Assembly (NCBI RefSeq): GCF_005406215.1
Contig: NZ_NXMA01000002.1
Location: 101,026 to 165,025, forward strand
Length of the DNA stretch: 64,000 nt
Origin: Campylobacter aviculae
GTDB lineage: Bacteria > Campylobacterota > Campylobacteria > Campylobacterales > Campylobacteraceae
Reading direction: 5' to 3'
Both the position numbers and the translations under genes were made by a program. Shown here piece after piece: positions 1-8,012 of the stretch. The notes under the pieces were generated by a model. The model did no database searches, was not told where the DNA came from, and saw only the letters and a program-made list of their open reading frames with translations. Position 1 is the stretch's first letter; the number at the start of each line of letters is the position of its first letter.

Positions 1-1211
1 GCACTGATGGCTTTAATCGCTCCAAAAGCATTTCTTTCTATACAAGGAATTTGAACAAGACCCATAACAGGATCACAAGTCAATCCTAAATGATGCTCCA
101 TTGCCATTTCAGCAGCATTACAAGCTTTAAAAGCATTCGCACCCAAAACTGTAGCCATTGCAGCAGCAGCCATAGAACTAGCACTTCCAATCTCAGCTTG
201 ACATCCAGCTTCAGCTCCACTAATACTCGCATTTTTTTTATATAAAGAACCGATCAACATAGCCGTCAATAAAAAATTTATAGCTTGTTCATCATTAAAA
301 CCTATAGTATGATTTTTAAGATAAAGCATTACAGCAGGAATAACAGCACAAGCACCATTTGTAGGAGCAGTAACAACTTTTGCTCCACTAGCATTTTCTT
401 CTGCAACTGCAATAGCGTATAAAGAAATAAAATCAATCATTCCCATAGGATCAGCTGTCATAGCAATACGTTCTTTCATACCCTTAGCACGACGTCTTAA
501 ATTAAGTTTTCCCGGTAGATACTCTTCGGTAGGATGAGTACCATTATAATATACTTCTTGCATCACTTCCCAAATCTCTAAGCAATAAGATCTAATCTCT
601 TCTTTGGTATGAAATTGCAGTTCATAATGATAAGAAAGTTCGGCTAAGTCCCAACCATTCTTTTCACAAAAATCTAGGGCTTGTTGAGCATTGTTAAGCT
701 CTATATCTAGTTTCGTTGTGCTTTGACTTGAATTTTTGCCTCTTTTTTCTAGTTCTTGGGCTGTTAAAACAAAACCACCACCTACTGAATAATAAGTTTC
801 TTCTTCTATTATTTCACCTTTTGAATCAAAAGCCTTTATTTGCATACCATTTTCGTGCAAAGGTAAAAAATCTTTAGAAAAAATCAAATCTTTTTCATAA
901 TTAAAATTCAATTCTTTTTCACCACATAAATTGATTTTTCCTTTATCTAAAGCATTCTTATTGACTTCTTCTTGTATAGGAGCACTTAAATTTCTAGCCT
1001 CTAAGCCATTTAGACCCCAAATTACAGCTTTATCGCTTAAATGCCCTTTACCTGTTAAAGATAAAGAACCGTATAAGATTATTTGAATTTTTTCAATTTC
1101 ATTTAATTTTTTAGCAACTTTTTTACAAAACAAATTCCCAGCAAGCATAGGTCCTAAAGTATGCGATGATGAAGGACCTACTCCAATTTTAAAAATACTA
1201 AAATTACTCAT
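1..1211 (-). CDS. sdaA: L-serine dehydratase (iron-sulfur type), partial
   Basis: Cytosolic enzyme that deaminates L-serine to pyruvate and ammonia, a main carbon entry route in Campylobacter. The ATG at 1211 begins MSNFSIFKIGVGPSSSHT, the usual start of the family; 403 codons are present and the 3' end is cut by the window edge, leaving roughly 50 residues outside if the length is the usual 455 or so. The catalytic domain shows TNGACAVIPA. Three cysteines lie in GCQAEIG, GLTCDPV and QIPCIERN, spaced 42 and 11 residues apart, which is the pattern of the 4Fe-4S ligands. It starts 6 bp after the serine transporter, so the two form an operon. Family assignment is secure. Confidence 0.95.
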   Translation of the reverse strand, partial: MSNFSIFKIGVGPSSSHTLGPMLAGNLFCKKVAKKLNEIEKIQIILYGSLSLTGKGHLSDKAVIWGLNGLEARNLSAPIQEEVNKNALDKGKINLCGEKELNFNYEKDLIFSKDFLPLHENGMQIKAFDSKGEIIEEETYYSVGGGFVLTAQELEKRGKNSSQSTTKLDIELNNAQQALDFCEKNGWDLAELSYHYELQFHTKEEIRSYCLEIWEVMQEVYYNGTHPTEEYLPGKLNLRRRAKGMKERIAMTADPMGMIDFISLYAIAVAEENASGAKVVTAPTNGACAVIPAVMLYLKNHTIGFNDEQAINFLLTAMLIGSLYKKNASISGAEAGCQAEIGSASSMAAAAMATVLGANAFKACNAAEMAMEHHLGLTCDPVMGLVQIPCIERNAFGAIKAIS

Positions 1212-1217
1212 CGTATT

Positions 1218-2495
1218 CTACTTTACAAAATATTCTAAAATAAGATTATGTATAACAGCTGAAATAGCTACAATCCCCATAATAGCAATAAAAATATCTA
1301 AAGCTTTACTACGGAATTTTGCCAAAATATCAAAACGATAAATACAATAAATGGGCATTAAGAAAAGCAATATCGCTAAAATAGGACCACCTATAGTCTC
1401 AATAATACCTATAACGCTTGGATTTTCATAAGCCACATACCAAGCAATCGCAAAAGTAATAATTGCTGTTAAAGTTTGAGCTAATTTACCTTGAATTTTT
1501 CCATTACTTGCTTTATATAAAATACCATTTAAACCTTCTTGGGAGCCAAGATAATGTCCTAAGAAACTCTTACTGATCGCAACAAGAGCAACAATAGGTC
1601 CAACATATGTTAAAACGGCTACTTGAGGGAATTTATTTGCAATAAAAGTTAAAATATTAACATTTTGAGCTTTTGCAGAAGCAAATTCTTCAGGAGTGAA
1701 GGTTAAAGCACAAGAAAAAATAAAAAACATAACTACAAAAACCATTAAAACAACAGCCCAAGAAATAATTCTTCTAGCACGAAACTCTGCATCATCACCA
1801 TATTCTTTTTTACAAAAACACGCTAAAGATGAAATAATAGGAGAATGGTTAAAACTAAATACCATCACAGGAATTACAAGCCATAAAGTCACCCAAAAAT
1901 TACTTGTTTGAAATACTGAAAAATCTATATTTGTAAAAAGAGCTGTATTCCATTGAGGGATTAAAAGTAAGGAAAGAATAAATAAAAATATAATGAAAGG
2001 GAAAACAAGAAAACTCATAGCTTTGGTAACAACGTTTTCTCCAAATATAGAAATAAGCACCAAAGCACCAACAATCAATAAACCTATCCACCAACGTGCT
2101 CCATGAACTGCATCTGCGTCAAAATTAAATTGATTGATTAAAAATTCAATCAAAGTAGTGGTAAGATTTGCACTATAAACCAATAAAATAGGCAAAATAG
2201 CAAAAAAATATAATACAGTGATTAAAAATCCACCACCCTTGCCAAAATAACTCTCTGCAACGAAAGTAATATCATCTCTTGGGTTTGAACTCGAAAGAAC
2301 AAAACGGCATAAATTTCTATGAGCTAAATAAGTCATAGGAAAAGCTAAAACAAGTATAATCAAAAGCGGAATAAGTCCTCCGAGTCCTGCACTGATTGGA
2401 AGCAGAAGAACACCTGCACCAATTGCTGTCCCAAAAAGGGATAGTATCCACCGTATATCATGGCTCGTCCATTTATTATTAGAAGTATCCATCAT
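1218..2495 (-). CDS. sdaC: Serine transporter SdaC (HAAAP family)
   Basis: Inner-membrane serine/proton symporter of the hydroxy/aromatic amino acid permease family. The 425 residues contain about eleven hydrophobic segments, starting with LFGTAIGAGVLLLPISAG near residues 20-38, the first helix typical of this family. An AAGGA ribosome site lies at 2500-2504; two ATGs (2495 and 2492) are in frame and the second has the better spacing. It is followed after 6 bp by sdaA, so uptake and deamination of serine are co-transcribed. No promoter was assigned with confidence in the 250 bp upstream. Confidence 0.95.
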   Translation of the reverse strand: MMDTSNNKWTSHDIRWILSLFGTAIGAGVLLLPISAGLGGLIPLLIILVLAFPMTYLAHRNLCRFVLSSSNPRDDITFVAESYFGKGGGFLITVLYFFAILPILLVYSANLTTTLIEFLINQFNFDADAVHGARWWIGLLIVGALVLISIFGENVVTKAMSFLVFPFIIFLFILSLLLIPQWNTALFTNIDFSVFQTSNFWVTLWLVIPVMVFSFNHSPIISSLACFCKKEYGDDAEFRARRIISWAVVLMVFVVMFFIFSCALTFTPEEFASAKAQNVNILTFIANKFPQVAVLTYVGPIVALVAISKSFLGHYLGSQEGLNGILYKASNGKIQGKLAQTLTAIITFAIAWYVAYENPSVIGIIETIGGPILAILLFLMPIYCIYRFDILAKFRSKALDIFIAIMGIVAISAVIHNLILEYFVK

Positions 2496-2697
2496 TTTTT
2501 CCTTTTTTAATTTAAAGTGTAAATAAAATATTTATACGATTGTAACAAATTTTTAGTAAATGAAACAATGTCTTAGAGGAAATTTATTCAATATTTTATA
2601 AATTAAATCTTAACGAAACGATATGTATAGATAAAAATATAAAGAATTTACCATTAAAAAATCAAATTGAAGTTTAAATTTTTTATTTTACAGAGCA

Positions 2698-2729
2698 TTA
2701 AAATATTTGGAAAATTCCAAATATTTTAA
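2698..2729 (-). terminator. Perfect 14-bp inverted repeat downstream of the PepSY-like gene
   Basis: Arms ttaaaatatttgga and tccaaatattttaa pair perfectly around an AAAT loop, starting 17 bp past the stop of the minus-strand gene at 2747. The stem is AT-rich and no long T tract follows on the minus strand, so termination is likely but not certain. Confidence 0.5.
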
Positions 2730-2746
2730 TATAAACTTTATGAAAA

Positions 2747-3163
2747 TTAATGATCAAATTTTTGCCCTAATATATTGCCTTGAGTATCTGTATAAATTTT
2801 CATATAATTATTTGTTTCGAATTTATACCCATTAACTTCTTTACTTACTTCTACAATTTGTGCATTAGAAGTTGCAGTTATTTTAGACATAATATTTGGT
2901 AAAATCGTATTAGGCAACGCTTGATACTTGCCATCTACTTCTTTCCAATCCCCATTGATCATAAAATCAATCTCCATTCCATTGCTTAAAGTTACATCGT
3001 AAGAATCAATATCCTTTTTAACCAAGGCAATTTGTGTATTTTTAAAATTGCTAGCAATAAAATTTTGTGCATTTTGTGGAAGAGTGTTTGCAGGAACAAC
3101 AATATCTCTAGCTAAAAGCACTGTAGCACCAAGTAAAGTTACTAAACCTAATTTTATTTTCAT
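2747..3163 (-). CDS. Periplasmic PepSY-like protein
   Basis: A 138-residue exported protein beginning MKIKLGLVTLLGATVLLARD, a signal peptide. An in-frame start 18 codons upstream exists, but the AAGGAG ribosome site sits just before this ATG, and the longer version would put charged sequence ahead of the signal peptide. The mature part has two similar halves (about residues 22-75 and 85-138), each with a helix followed by strands such as YDVTLSNGMEIDF and YKFETNNYMKIYTD. This resembles the PepSY-like/DUF2874 fold described as beta-lactamase-inhibitor-like. The substrate is unknown. It probably matches the C. jejuni periplasmic protein between sdaC and exbB2. Confidence 0.8.
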   Translation of the reverse strand: MKIKLGLVTLLGATVLLARDIVVPANTLPQNAQNFIASNFKNTQIALVKKDIDSYDVTLSNGMEIDFMINGDWKEVDGKYQALPNTILPNIMSKITATSNAQIVEVSKEVNGYKFETNNYMKIYTDTQGNILGQKFDH

Positions 3164-3226
3164 TTTTTCTCCTTTTGATTTTGGTTGGAGAAAATTTAAC
3201 CTAACTTTGTGAAGCAAATGTGAAAC

Positions 3227-3964
3227 TTAAAAACTTATCTTTAAACTTTCTCCCTCAACGCTTATTCCTTCGCTTTTTAAAAATTGGATATTCTTACCAT
3301 CTTCAAATTTTAAAGTATTTAAATCTTTTGAATCAATGTTGTAAGTTAAAATATGCAATACAATATCATATATAGTAAAAAATAATTCTTTTTCAGTAAG
3401 CTTACTATTGATTACCTCAAGCTCTAATTTGTCAAAATTTCTTAATCCATAAGTATAAGCATTGATACCATCTTCACTAGGATAAACGCTTACGTAAATC
3501 CAATTATAAACTGGTAAGCGATTTTCTTGTAACATCTTTGCATTTTCAATGTAAAATTTAGGTTCTAAAACAACCCCACCCGTATAAAATCCTAAGGCAT
3601 TTTGATCTTGCAAACATGCAGATGCAACTTGGGTAAAAAGCTTAGCTTGTTCTAGCTTACTTTCAGTTTGGCTAAGTACAGCTACAAGAAGATGGGCTTT
3701 ATGTTTTTTAGTCTCTTCTAAAGCATCTTTCCACATAAAATTAAATTTTGCATAATACTCGGCTTCTTCATTAGGTATAGGGTTTTTAATCAAACCTAAA
3801 GTAACTAACATATTTTTATGATAAAAAATAACACCATCTTGATTGAAATTTTCTTCCGGAATCAATATACCAAATTCGCTTTTAAGTAAAGAATTTAATT
3901 TTAAAAAATCAAATTCACTATCATTTAAAAGGACAAAAGAAGTAAAATTATGATTTTGTTCCAT
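3227..3964 (-). CDS. Conserved hypothetical protein, possible DUF4261 domain
   Basis: A 245-residue soluble protein with no signal peptide or membrane segment. The C-terminal half (about residues 110-245) has a stretch around ALGFYTGGVVLEP and NWIYVSVYPSEDG that I associate, without a search, with DUF4261 proteins; the N-terminal half looks like a small alpha/beta domain. It is divergent from the exbB operon, sharing the 161-bp region between them, and could share its iron control. The function is not known to me. Confidence 0.75.
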   Translation of the reverse strand: MEQNHNFTSFVLLNDSEFDFLKLNSLLKSEFGILIPEENFNQDGVIFYHKNMLVTLGLIKNPIPNEEAEYYAKFNFMWKDALEETKKHKAHLLVAVLSQTESKLEQAKLFTQVASACLQDQNALGFYTGGVVLEPKFYIENAKMLQENRLPVYNWIYVSVYPSEDGINAYTYGLRNFDKLELEVINSKLTEKELFFTIYDIVLHILTYNIDSKDLNTLKFEDGKNIQFLKSEGISVEGESLKISF

Positions 3965-4046
3965 ACAACTCCCTTAATTTATTTTTTTATGATTTTTATT
4001 ATATCTTATAATAGCTTGATTTGAGAAATAATTTTTAAAAATTATG

Positions 4047-4064
4047 ATAATTAATATTAATTAT
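4047..4064 (+). promoter_or_regulatory. Fur-box-like perfect palindrome upstream of exbB
   Basis: ataattaat followed by attaattat is an 18-nt perfect palindrome, preceded by attatg, and resembles the AT-rich Fur boxes of Campylobacter. It lies 20 bp upstream of the TATAAT box and 60 bp before the exbB start, and also within the leader region of the divergent gene at 3964. Fur control of a TonB operon is expected from the family; binding here is inferred. Confidence 0.55.
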
Positions 4065-4083
4065 AGTTTTATTTTTGTTGTAG

Positions 4084-4089
4084 TATAAT
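4084..4089 (+). promoter_or_regulatory. -10 box for the exbB-exbD-tonB operon
   Basis: A consensus TATAAT is preceded by a T-rich stretch (tagttttatttttgttg), the arrangement typical of Campylobacter sigma-70 promoters, which lack a clear -35. The start codon follows 36 bp downstream with GGAG at 4117-4120. Confidence 0.6.
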
Positions 4090-4125
4090 CGCTCTAAATT
4101 TAAACAAAAATTCAACGGAGTTGAT

Positions 4126-4551
4126 ATGGAATTTTTAAGAAATTATATTGATTTGATTATCTTTATAATTCTTGGAATTATGGCATTTGTAGCTCTTTGG
4201 TGCGTGATCGAAAGAATATTATTTTTTAGAAAAATTGATTTTAAAGATTATAAAAATCAAGAAGAATTTGATGATGCAATCAGCGAAAATTTAACCACTA
4301 TCTATATTATTTATTCTAATGCTCCTTATATTGGACTTTTAGGAACAGTTATTGGTATTATGGTTACTTTTTATGAAATGGGTTTAGTAGGTAATATAGA
4401 TGTAAAATCTATAGTTATAGGACTTTCTTTAGCACTTAAAGCTACGGCTTTGGGTCTTTTAGTTGCCATTCCAACTCTTATAGCATACAATGCTTTATTG
4501 CGCAAAATTTCGCTTTTAAGCAATAAATACAAGGCAAACAAAGATGCTTAA
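4126..4551 (+). CDS. exbB: ExbB proton-channel subunit
   Basis: Inner-membrane subunit of the TonB-ExbB-ExbD motor, which uses the proton motive force to energise outer-membrane iron receptors. At 141 residues it is the short form common in Epsilonproteobacteria. Three membrane segments are visible: about 8-30, 64-90 (GLLGTVIGIMVTFYEMG) and 98-125 (KATALGLLVAIPTLIAYN), the last two being the conserved MotA/TolQ/ExbB core. It overlaps exbD by 8 bp. C. jejuni carries more than one exb set; by its neighbours this is the exbB2 type. Confidence 0.93.
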   Translation: MEFLRNYIDLIIFIILGIMAFVALWCVIERILFFRKIDFKDYKNQEEFDDAISENLTTIYIIYSNAPYIGLLGTVIGIMVTFYEMGLVGNIDVKSIVIGLSLALKATALGLLVAIPTLIAYNALLRKISLLSNKYKANKDA

Positions 4552-4933
4552 ACTTCCAAAAAACGAAGGTTTAAATATAGTTCCATTCATAGATATTATG
4601 CTAGTTTTGCTTGCCATAGTGCTTAGTATTTCAACTTTTATTGCACAGGGTAAAATCCAAATCAATCTTCCTAAAAGTGAAAGCTCTATCAGTCTTAATG
4701 AAAATGAAAAAAAACTTCTCATTACAATTGATGAAAAAAATATTTTTTATTTAGACAATAAAATAGCAACTCTAGATCAATTAAAAAATGCTATATCGCA
4801 ACTTGATGAAAAAACTATAGTAGAATTAAAAAGTGATAAAAATGCCAAATTTGAAAGCTTTGTTCAAATTATTGATCTATTAAAAACTAAAGAGCATGAA
4901 AAATTCCAAATTATCACGGAGAAAAGTAAATGA
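4544..4933 (+). CDS. exbD: ExbD biopolymer transport protein
   Basis: Partner of ExbB, with one membrane segment and a periplasmic domain. The 129 residues begin MLKLPKNEGLNIVPFIDIMLVLLAIVL in outline: the conserved Asp of the PFIDIMLVLL motif (about residue 17) is the proton-carrying residue of the family. The C-terminal part (45-129) is the periplasmic domain. The start overlaps the end of exbB by 8 bp and the stop overlaps tonB by 4 bp, indicating translational coupling. Confidence 0.93.
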   Translation: MLKLPKNEGLNIVPFIDIMLVLLAIVLSISTFIAQGKIQINLPKSESSISLNENEKKLLITIDEKNIFYLDNKIATLDQLKNAISQLDEKTIVELKSDKNAKFESFVQIIDLLKTKEHEKFQIITEKSK

Positions 4934-5568
4934 AAAGCTTATTTTTAAATCACAAATATCAAGCTTTTTATATATCCTTTTTAACTTTTTTACCTATATT
5001 TTTTCTAGTGTTTCGATCTGCTGACTTTTTTAAAATAGAATTTAAAAATGAAGAAGTTTTTGCCTTATCCATGAAACAATTTGTGGGATCAAATTCTACA
5101 CCTATACAAGAAAATAAAACTTTAGAAAAAATAATGCCCAAACCTGAGAGAACTAAACCTATAAAAAAAGATGTAACAAAAGTCAAAAAAATAGAACAAA
5201 AACAAATCACAACTGTATCAAACCCAGCACCAACAAATCAAACTATAAAAAATCCTTCTCCTCAAATAACACAACTCACACAAGGCAAAGATAAGCATCC
5301 ACTGCTTGAAGAAATTCAAAAAGCCATTCAAAAAGCTCAAAACTATCCTAAACAAGCTCAAAAAATGCGTATGCAAGGGGTTGTCAAAGTAGAATTTTTA
5401 TGGAAAGAAAATAAAACTTTAGCAGAATTAAAGATAATCCAAAGCTCTGGATACACTCTTTTAGACAAAAATGCCTTAGAAAGCATCCGTAAAGCTTCGG
5501 TGAATTTTCCTTACTATAAAAACGATTTAAGGATCACACTTCCTATAGTATATAGTTTAAAAGGATAA
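4930..5568 (+). CDS. tonB: TonB energy transducer
   Basis: Spans the periplasm to connect ExbBD with outer-membrane receptors. The 212 residues contain a single membrane anchor near 12-30, a Lys/Pro/Thr-rich spacer near 60-115 (PKPERTKPIKK, NPAPTNQTIKNPSPQ) and a C-terminal TonB domain near 130-212 with YPKQAQKMRMQGVVKVEF and the SSGY...LDKNAL segment. It is the last gene of the operon and converges with the minus-strand gene ending at 5570, with no room for a dedicated terminator. Confidence 0.92.
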   Translation: MKSLFLNHKYQAFYISFLTFLPIFFLVFRSADFFKIEFKNEEVFALSMKQFVGSNSTPIQENKTLEKIMPKPERTKPIKKDVTKVKKIEQKQITTVSNPAPTNQTIKNPSPQITQLTQGKDKHPLLEEIQKAIQKAQNYPKQAQKMRMQGVVKVEFLWKENKTLAELKIIQSSGYTLLDKNALESIRKASVNFPYYKNDLRITLPIVYSLKG

Positions 5569-5569
5569 G

Positions 5570-6526
5570 TTAAGCTAATTTATCTATGATACTTAAACTT
5601 CCATAATCCATTTCTTTTTGCAAATCAAGGCTTAAATTTTTGCTCAAATCCTCTAAATCCTTTTGTTTTAACTTCTCATACTCATCAGGATATTTTTGCT
5701 TGAATTCTAAAAGTTCTTGCATATTTAAAGCACTTAAACCTTGATCTAAAGCTTTATTTTTGATATCAGAATCTTCTTGCTCATCACTCGCATTATCAAT
5801 TTCTTCTTGCATTTTCTTTAATTTTTGCAAAAGCGTCTTGCTTACAGAGCTTCCATTATCAAACATAGCTTGTGCGTTAGCCAAAATTCGATCTTTAGAA
5901 CCTTCTGCTTCCAAAACAGTGATTTTACCATCAGCATTTTTATCAAAATAAAGCAGGGCATTTAAAGCACTTTCTAAATCTCTTTCTTCACCATCATCTC
6001 CTGCTATACTTTTACCCCCTGTGGTAATATAAAGTTGTCTGATTAGATCATTGGCTCCACCTTTAGGATTATCAGGAGTATATATAACATTATAAAGATA
6101 AAGATTATTATTTTCTTTGCCTTGAATGATTCCATTTTTATCTGCATCTGCTTTTAGATAATTTAAATCGTAAGCTGCATTTTTAAACCAACCTGCTACA
6201 AAATTTTGAGCTTTTCCATTTAGTCTAATCGAACCATCTTCTCTTAAGAAATAATCCTCCTTATCGCCAAAATGTTTTAAAATATTTTGAAAATTACTTT
6301 TAGTTAAATTCAAACTTACAAATAAAGAACTTTCTTCATCTTCAAATATAACTTTAATACCAGATTTTTCTCTTTCACTTTCAGGATTGAGTTTTACTAA
6401 AAAATCTTCTGGATTAAATTCTTCTTGCTTTAAACCTTGAAGATCTTTTTTATCTAAATAGGCTCTTTTAGAATAAGCCATTACATCATTTAATCCGATA
6501 ATTGTTACATCTTTAGCAATTTTCAT
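5570..6526 (-). CDS. EF-hand-like protein, paralogue A of a duplicated pair
   Basis: 318 residues, no signal peptide and no membrane segment. The start is ATG at 6526 because AAGGAT ends 5 bases before it; a GTG one codon upstream is too close. Two calcium-loop-like segments are visible, DADKNGIIQGKE (about 126-137) and DKNADGKITVLE (about 195-206), fitting D-x-D/N-x-D/N-G-x-I-x-x-x-E. Its N-terminal third (EDEESSLFVSLNL, REDGSIRLNGKAQNFV, GWFKNA) and its C-terminal tail align with the gene at 6848-7720, so the two are paralogues. It follows a small secreted protein gene by 9 bp. The product is not recognised; export by another route, such as the flagellar apparatus, is only a guess. Confidence 0.8.
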   Translation of the reverse strand: MKIAKDVTIIGLNDVMAYSKRAYLDKKDLQGLKQEEFNPEDFLVKLNPESEREKSGIKVIFEDEESSLFVSLNLTKSNFQNILKHFGDKEDYFLREDGSIRLNGKAQNFVAGWFKNAAYDLNYLKADADKNGIIQGKENNNLYLYNVIYTPDNPKGGANDLIRQLYITTGGKSIAGDDGEERDLESALNALLYFDKNADGKITVLEAEGSKDRILANAQAMFDNGSSVSKTLLQKLKKMQEEIDNASDEQEDSDIKNKALDQGLSALNMQELLEFKQKYPDEYEKLKQKDLEDLSKNLSLDLQKEMDYGSLSIIDKLA

Positions 6527-6535
6527 CACTTATCC

Positions 6536-6733
6536 TTAAGGTTTGAAATGAGCAGCTGCCAAACGACACATAGTAGCTTGATAATAAGGCAATCTATCAC
6601 AATATCTTAGTTTATTGTAATAAATATTCCATTGTTGTCTTTTTGTCTGACATGTTACACCACAATCAGAACTCGCAAAAGCAACATTTGAAAAAGCCAA
6701 ACTAAAAATAGCAACTAATAATACTTTTTTCAT
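6536..6733 (-). CDS. Small secreted cysteine-containing protein A
   Basis: 65 residues with a clear signal peptide (MKKVLLVAIFSLAFSNVAFA, cleavage likely after residue 20). The mature part of 45 residues has four cysteines, two in DCGVTC and two in YCDRLPYYQATMCRL. The second pair matches KCNALPTQHQRKMCRL of the 51-residue gene at 7751-7906, so both belong to one small family with pattern C-x2-LP-x(5,6)-MCRL. A ribosome site AAAGGG precedes the ATG. The stop lies 9 bp before the next gene. Disulfide-bonded periplasmic protein by inference; function unknown. Confidence 0.8.
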   Translation of the reverse strand: MKKVLLVAIFSLAFSNVAFASSDCGVTCQTKRQQWNIYYNKLRYCDRLPYYQATMCRLAAAHFKP

Positions 6734-6783
6734 TTTTTCCCTTTCTTTTTAATTTTTAATTACACTTATATACTAACAGAAAA

Positions 6784-6789
6784 ATTATA
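6784..6789 (-). promoter_or_regulatory. Candidate -10 box for the second small-protein/EF-hand unit
   Basis: A TATAAT on the minus strand, preceded by a T-rich run, lies 51 bp upstream of the ATG at 6733 within the 114-bp gap between the two units. A second AT-rich match (tatataa) lies closer to the gene, so the exact start is uncertain. Confidence 0.35.
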
Positions 6790-6847
6790 AAAAACAAATA
6801 TTTTATATGATAAATTTAAAAGTTACAAAAAATTATGTTACTTTTAT

Positions 6848-7720
6848 TCACACTCTTTTATCGACAAATATGGCTTCATTATCATTGATTTGTTGCATCA
6901 AATCTTTGCTTAAGTTCTTAGCTAACTCATCTAAAGATTTGTCTTGAAGTTCTTCAAATTCCTTTGGATTGCTTGCCTTAAGTTTGGCTTGTTCATCAGC
7001 GCTTAAAGAACTTAAACCTTTTTCTTGAGCCTTTTGAAGTAAATCTTCATCATCTTTTTCTTTTTCTTTAATCTTAGCTTCATCATCATCTTTTTTTTGC
7101 GTTTTTTGTGGATCAACACTTTGCATAGCATTTGCTCCACCTCCTGAAACTTCTTTTAAATCACTCAAAATTTCTCTTAAACTCGGTTCTTTAATATCAT
7201 TATCATCAATATTTCCATCTTTATTGACATCTTTATCTATGAAAAAATTCAATTTTTCTTCTATGCTCGCATCATCAGATAATGAATCGTTATGTTTTAA
7301 ACCTAAATTCTGCATACTTTCATGCAAAGTATTTTGGTGAAAACTTATGCTGATTTTTTTATCACTTTGTGTAGATTTAACACTGAAAAATTCATTCTTC
7401 GCATTTTCAAACCAATTAGAAACAAATTCATTTGCTTCTCCATTTAATCTTATAGCTCCATCATCTCTAGCAATATAATTTGTATAAGAACTAAAATGAT
7501 TTTGCAAATTTTTATAATTTTCTTCGCTTAAATTTAAAGATATCAACTCACCTTCTTTATCTTCAAAAATAATTTTCTTGCCAAAATTATTATGATCTGA
7601 AAGATCATTAACTTTGAGTTTATCCTTTTCTTCAGTCTTTAATTCTAAAATTTCTTTACGATTTGTAACATTTTGATTGTTTGACAAAGTATTAAAACCA
7701 TTCATTGTTAATTTATCCAT
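6848..7720 (-). CDS. EF-hand-like protein, paralogue B of a duplicated pair
   Basis: 290 residues, soluble, no signal peptide, starting at ATG 7720 behind AAAGGA. It has one well-formed EF-hand-like loop, DVNKDGNIDDND (about residues 155-166). The N-terminal core (EDKEGELISLNL, RDDGAIRLNGEANEFV, NWFENA) and the tail (KGLSSLSADEQAKLKASNP) align with the protein at 5570-6526, though overall similarity looks moderate and the insert between is different. The region 205-240 is strongly charged (EKEKDDED) and likely coiled or disordered. It follows the 51-codon small-protein gene by 30 bp. Function unknown; calcium binding is an inference from the loop. Confidence 0.8.
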   Translation of the reverse strand: MDKLTMNGFNTLSNNQNVTNRKEILELKTEEKDKLKVNDLSDHNNFGKKIIFEDKEGELISLNLSEENYKNLQNHFSSYTNYIARDDGAIRLNGEANEFVSNWFENAKNEFFSVKSTQSDKKISISFHQNTLHESMQNLGLKHNDSLSDDASIEEKLNFFIDKDVNKDGNIDDNDIKEPSLREILSDLKEVSGGGANAMQSVDPQKTQKKDDDEAKIKEKEKDDEDLLQKAQEKGLSSLSADEQAKLKASNPKEFEELQDKSLDELAKNLSKDLMQQINDNEAIFVDKRV

Positions 7721-7750
7721 AAATCATCCTTTAAAATTTACAAATTAACA

Positions 7751-7906
7751 TTATTTACAAGATGCAAATAAACCCAAACGGCACATTTTTCTTTGATGCT
7801 GCGTTGGTAAAGCATTGCATTTTTTCAATCTTTCTTTATAATCGGGACAGGAATTTTTAGCATACACTACACCCAAAAGTATAAAAATAAAAAATATTTT
7901 TCTCAT
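7751..7906 (-). CDS. Small secreted cysteine-containing protein B
   Basis: A 51-codon gene: ATG at 7906, stop TAA at 7751-7753. The translation starts MRKIFFIFILLGVVYA, a short signal peptide, and the mature peptide of about 35 residues has four cysteines: NSCPDY, KKCNALP, KMCRL and ASCK. The middle part matches the 65-residue protein at 6536-6733 (C-x2-LP-x(5,6)-MCRL). The ribosome site is weak. A TATAAT box lies 17 bp upstream. It is the first gene of the minus-strand block, ahead of paralogue B. The match to a second copy in the same position makes it likely to be a real gene. Confidence 0.72.
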   Translation of the reverse strand: MRKIFFIFILLGVVYAKNSCPDYKERLKKCNALPTQHQRKMCRLGLFASCK

Positions 7907-7922
7907 GATTAAAACCCTTAAT

Positions 7923-7928
7923 ATTATA
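7923..7928 (-). promoter_or_regulatory. -10 box for the minus-strand duplicated block
   Basis: TATAAT on the minus strand, 17 bp upstream of the ATG at 7906. It is divergent from the plus-strand TATAAT at 7985. Confidence 0.45.
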
Positions 7929-7984
7929 AGCTAGTTTTTGATATAATTATAAATTTGATATCGACAAAAAAGAAAAAGATTTTA

Positions 7985-7990
7985 TATAAT
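7985..7990 (+). promoter_or_regulatory. -10 box for the PP-loop ATPase gene
   Basis: TATAAT preceded by the purine-rich run aaaaaagaaaaagattt, 23 bp before the ATG at 8013, with the ribosome site AAGGA at 8003-8007. Confidence 0.5.
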
Positions 7991-8012
7991 AAAGAATGTA
8001 ATAAGGAATACA

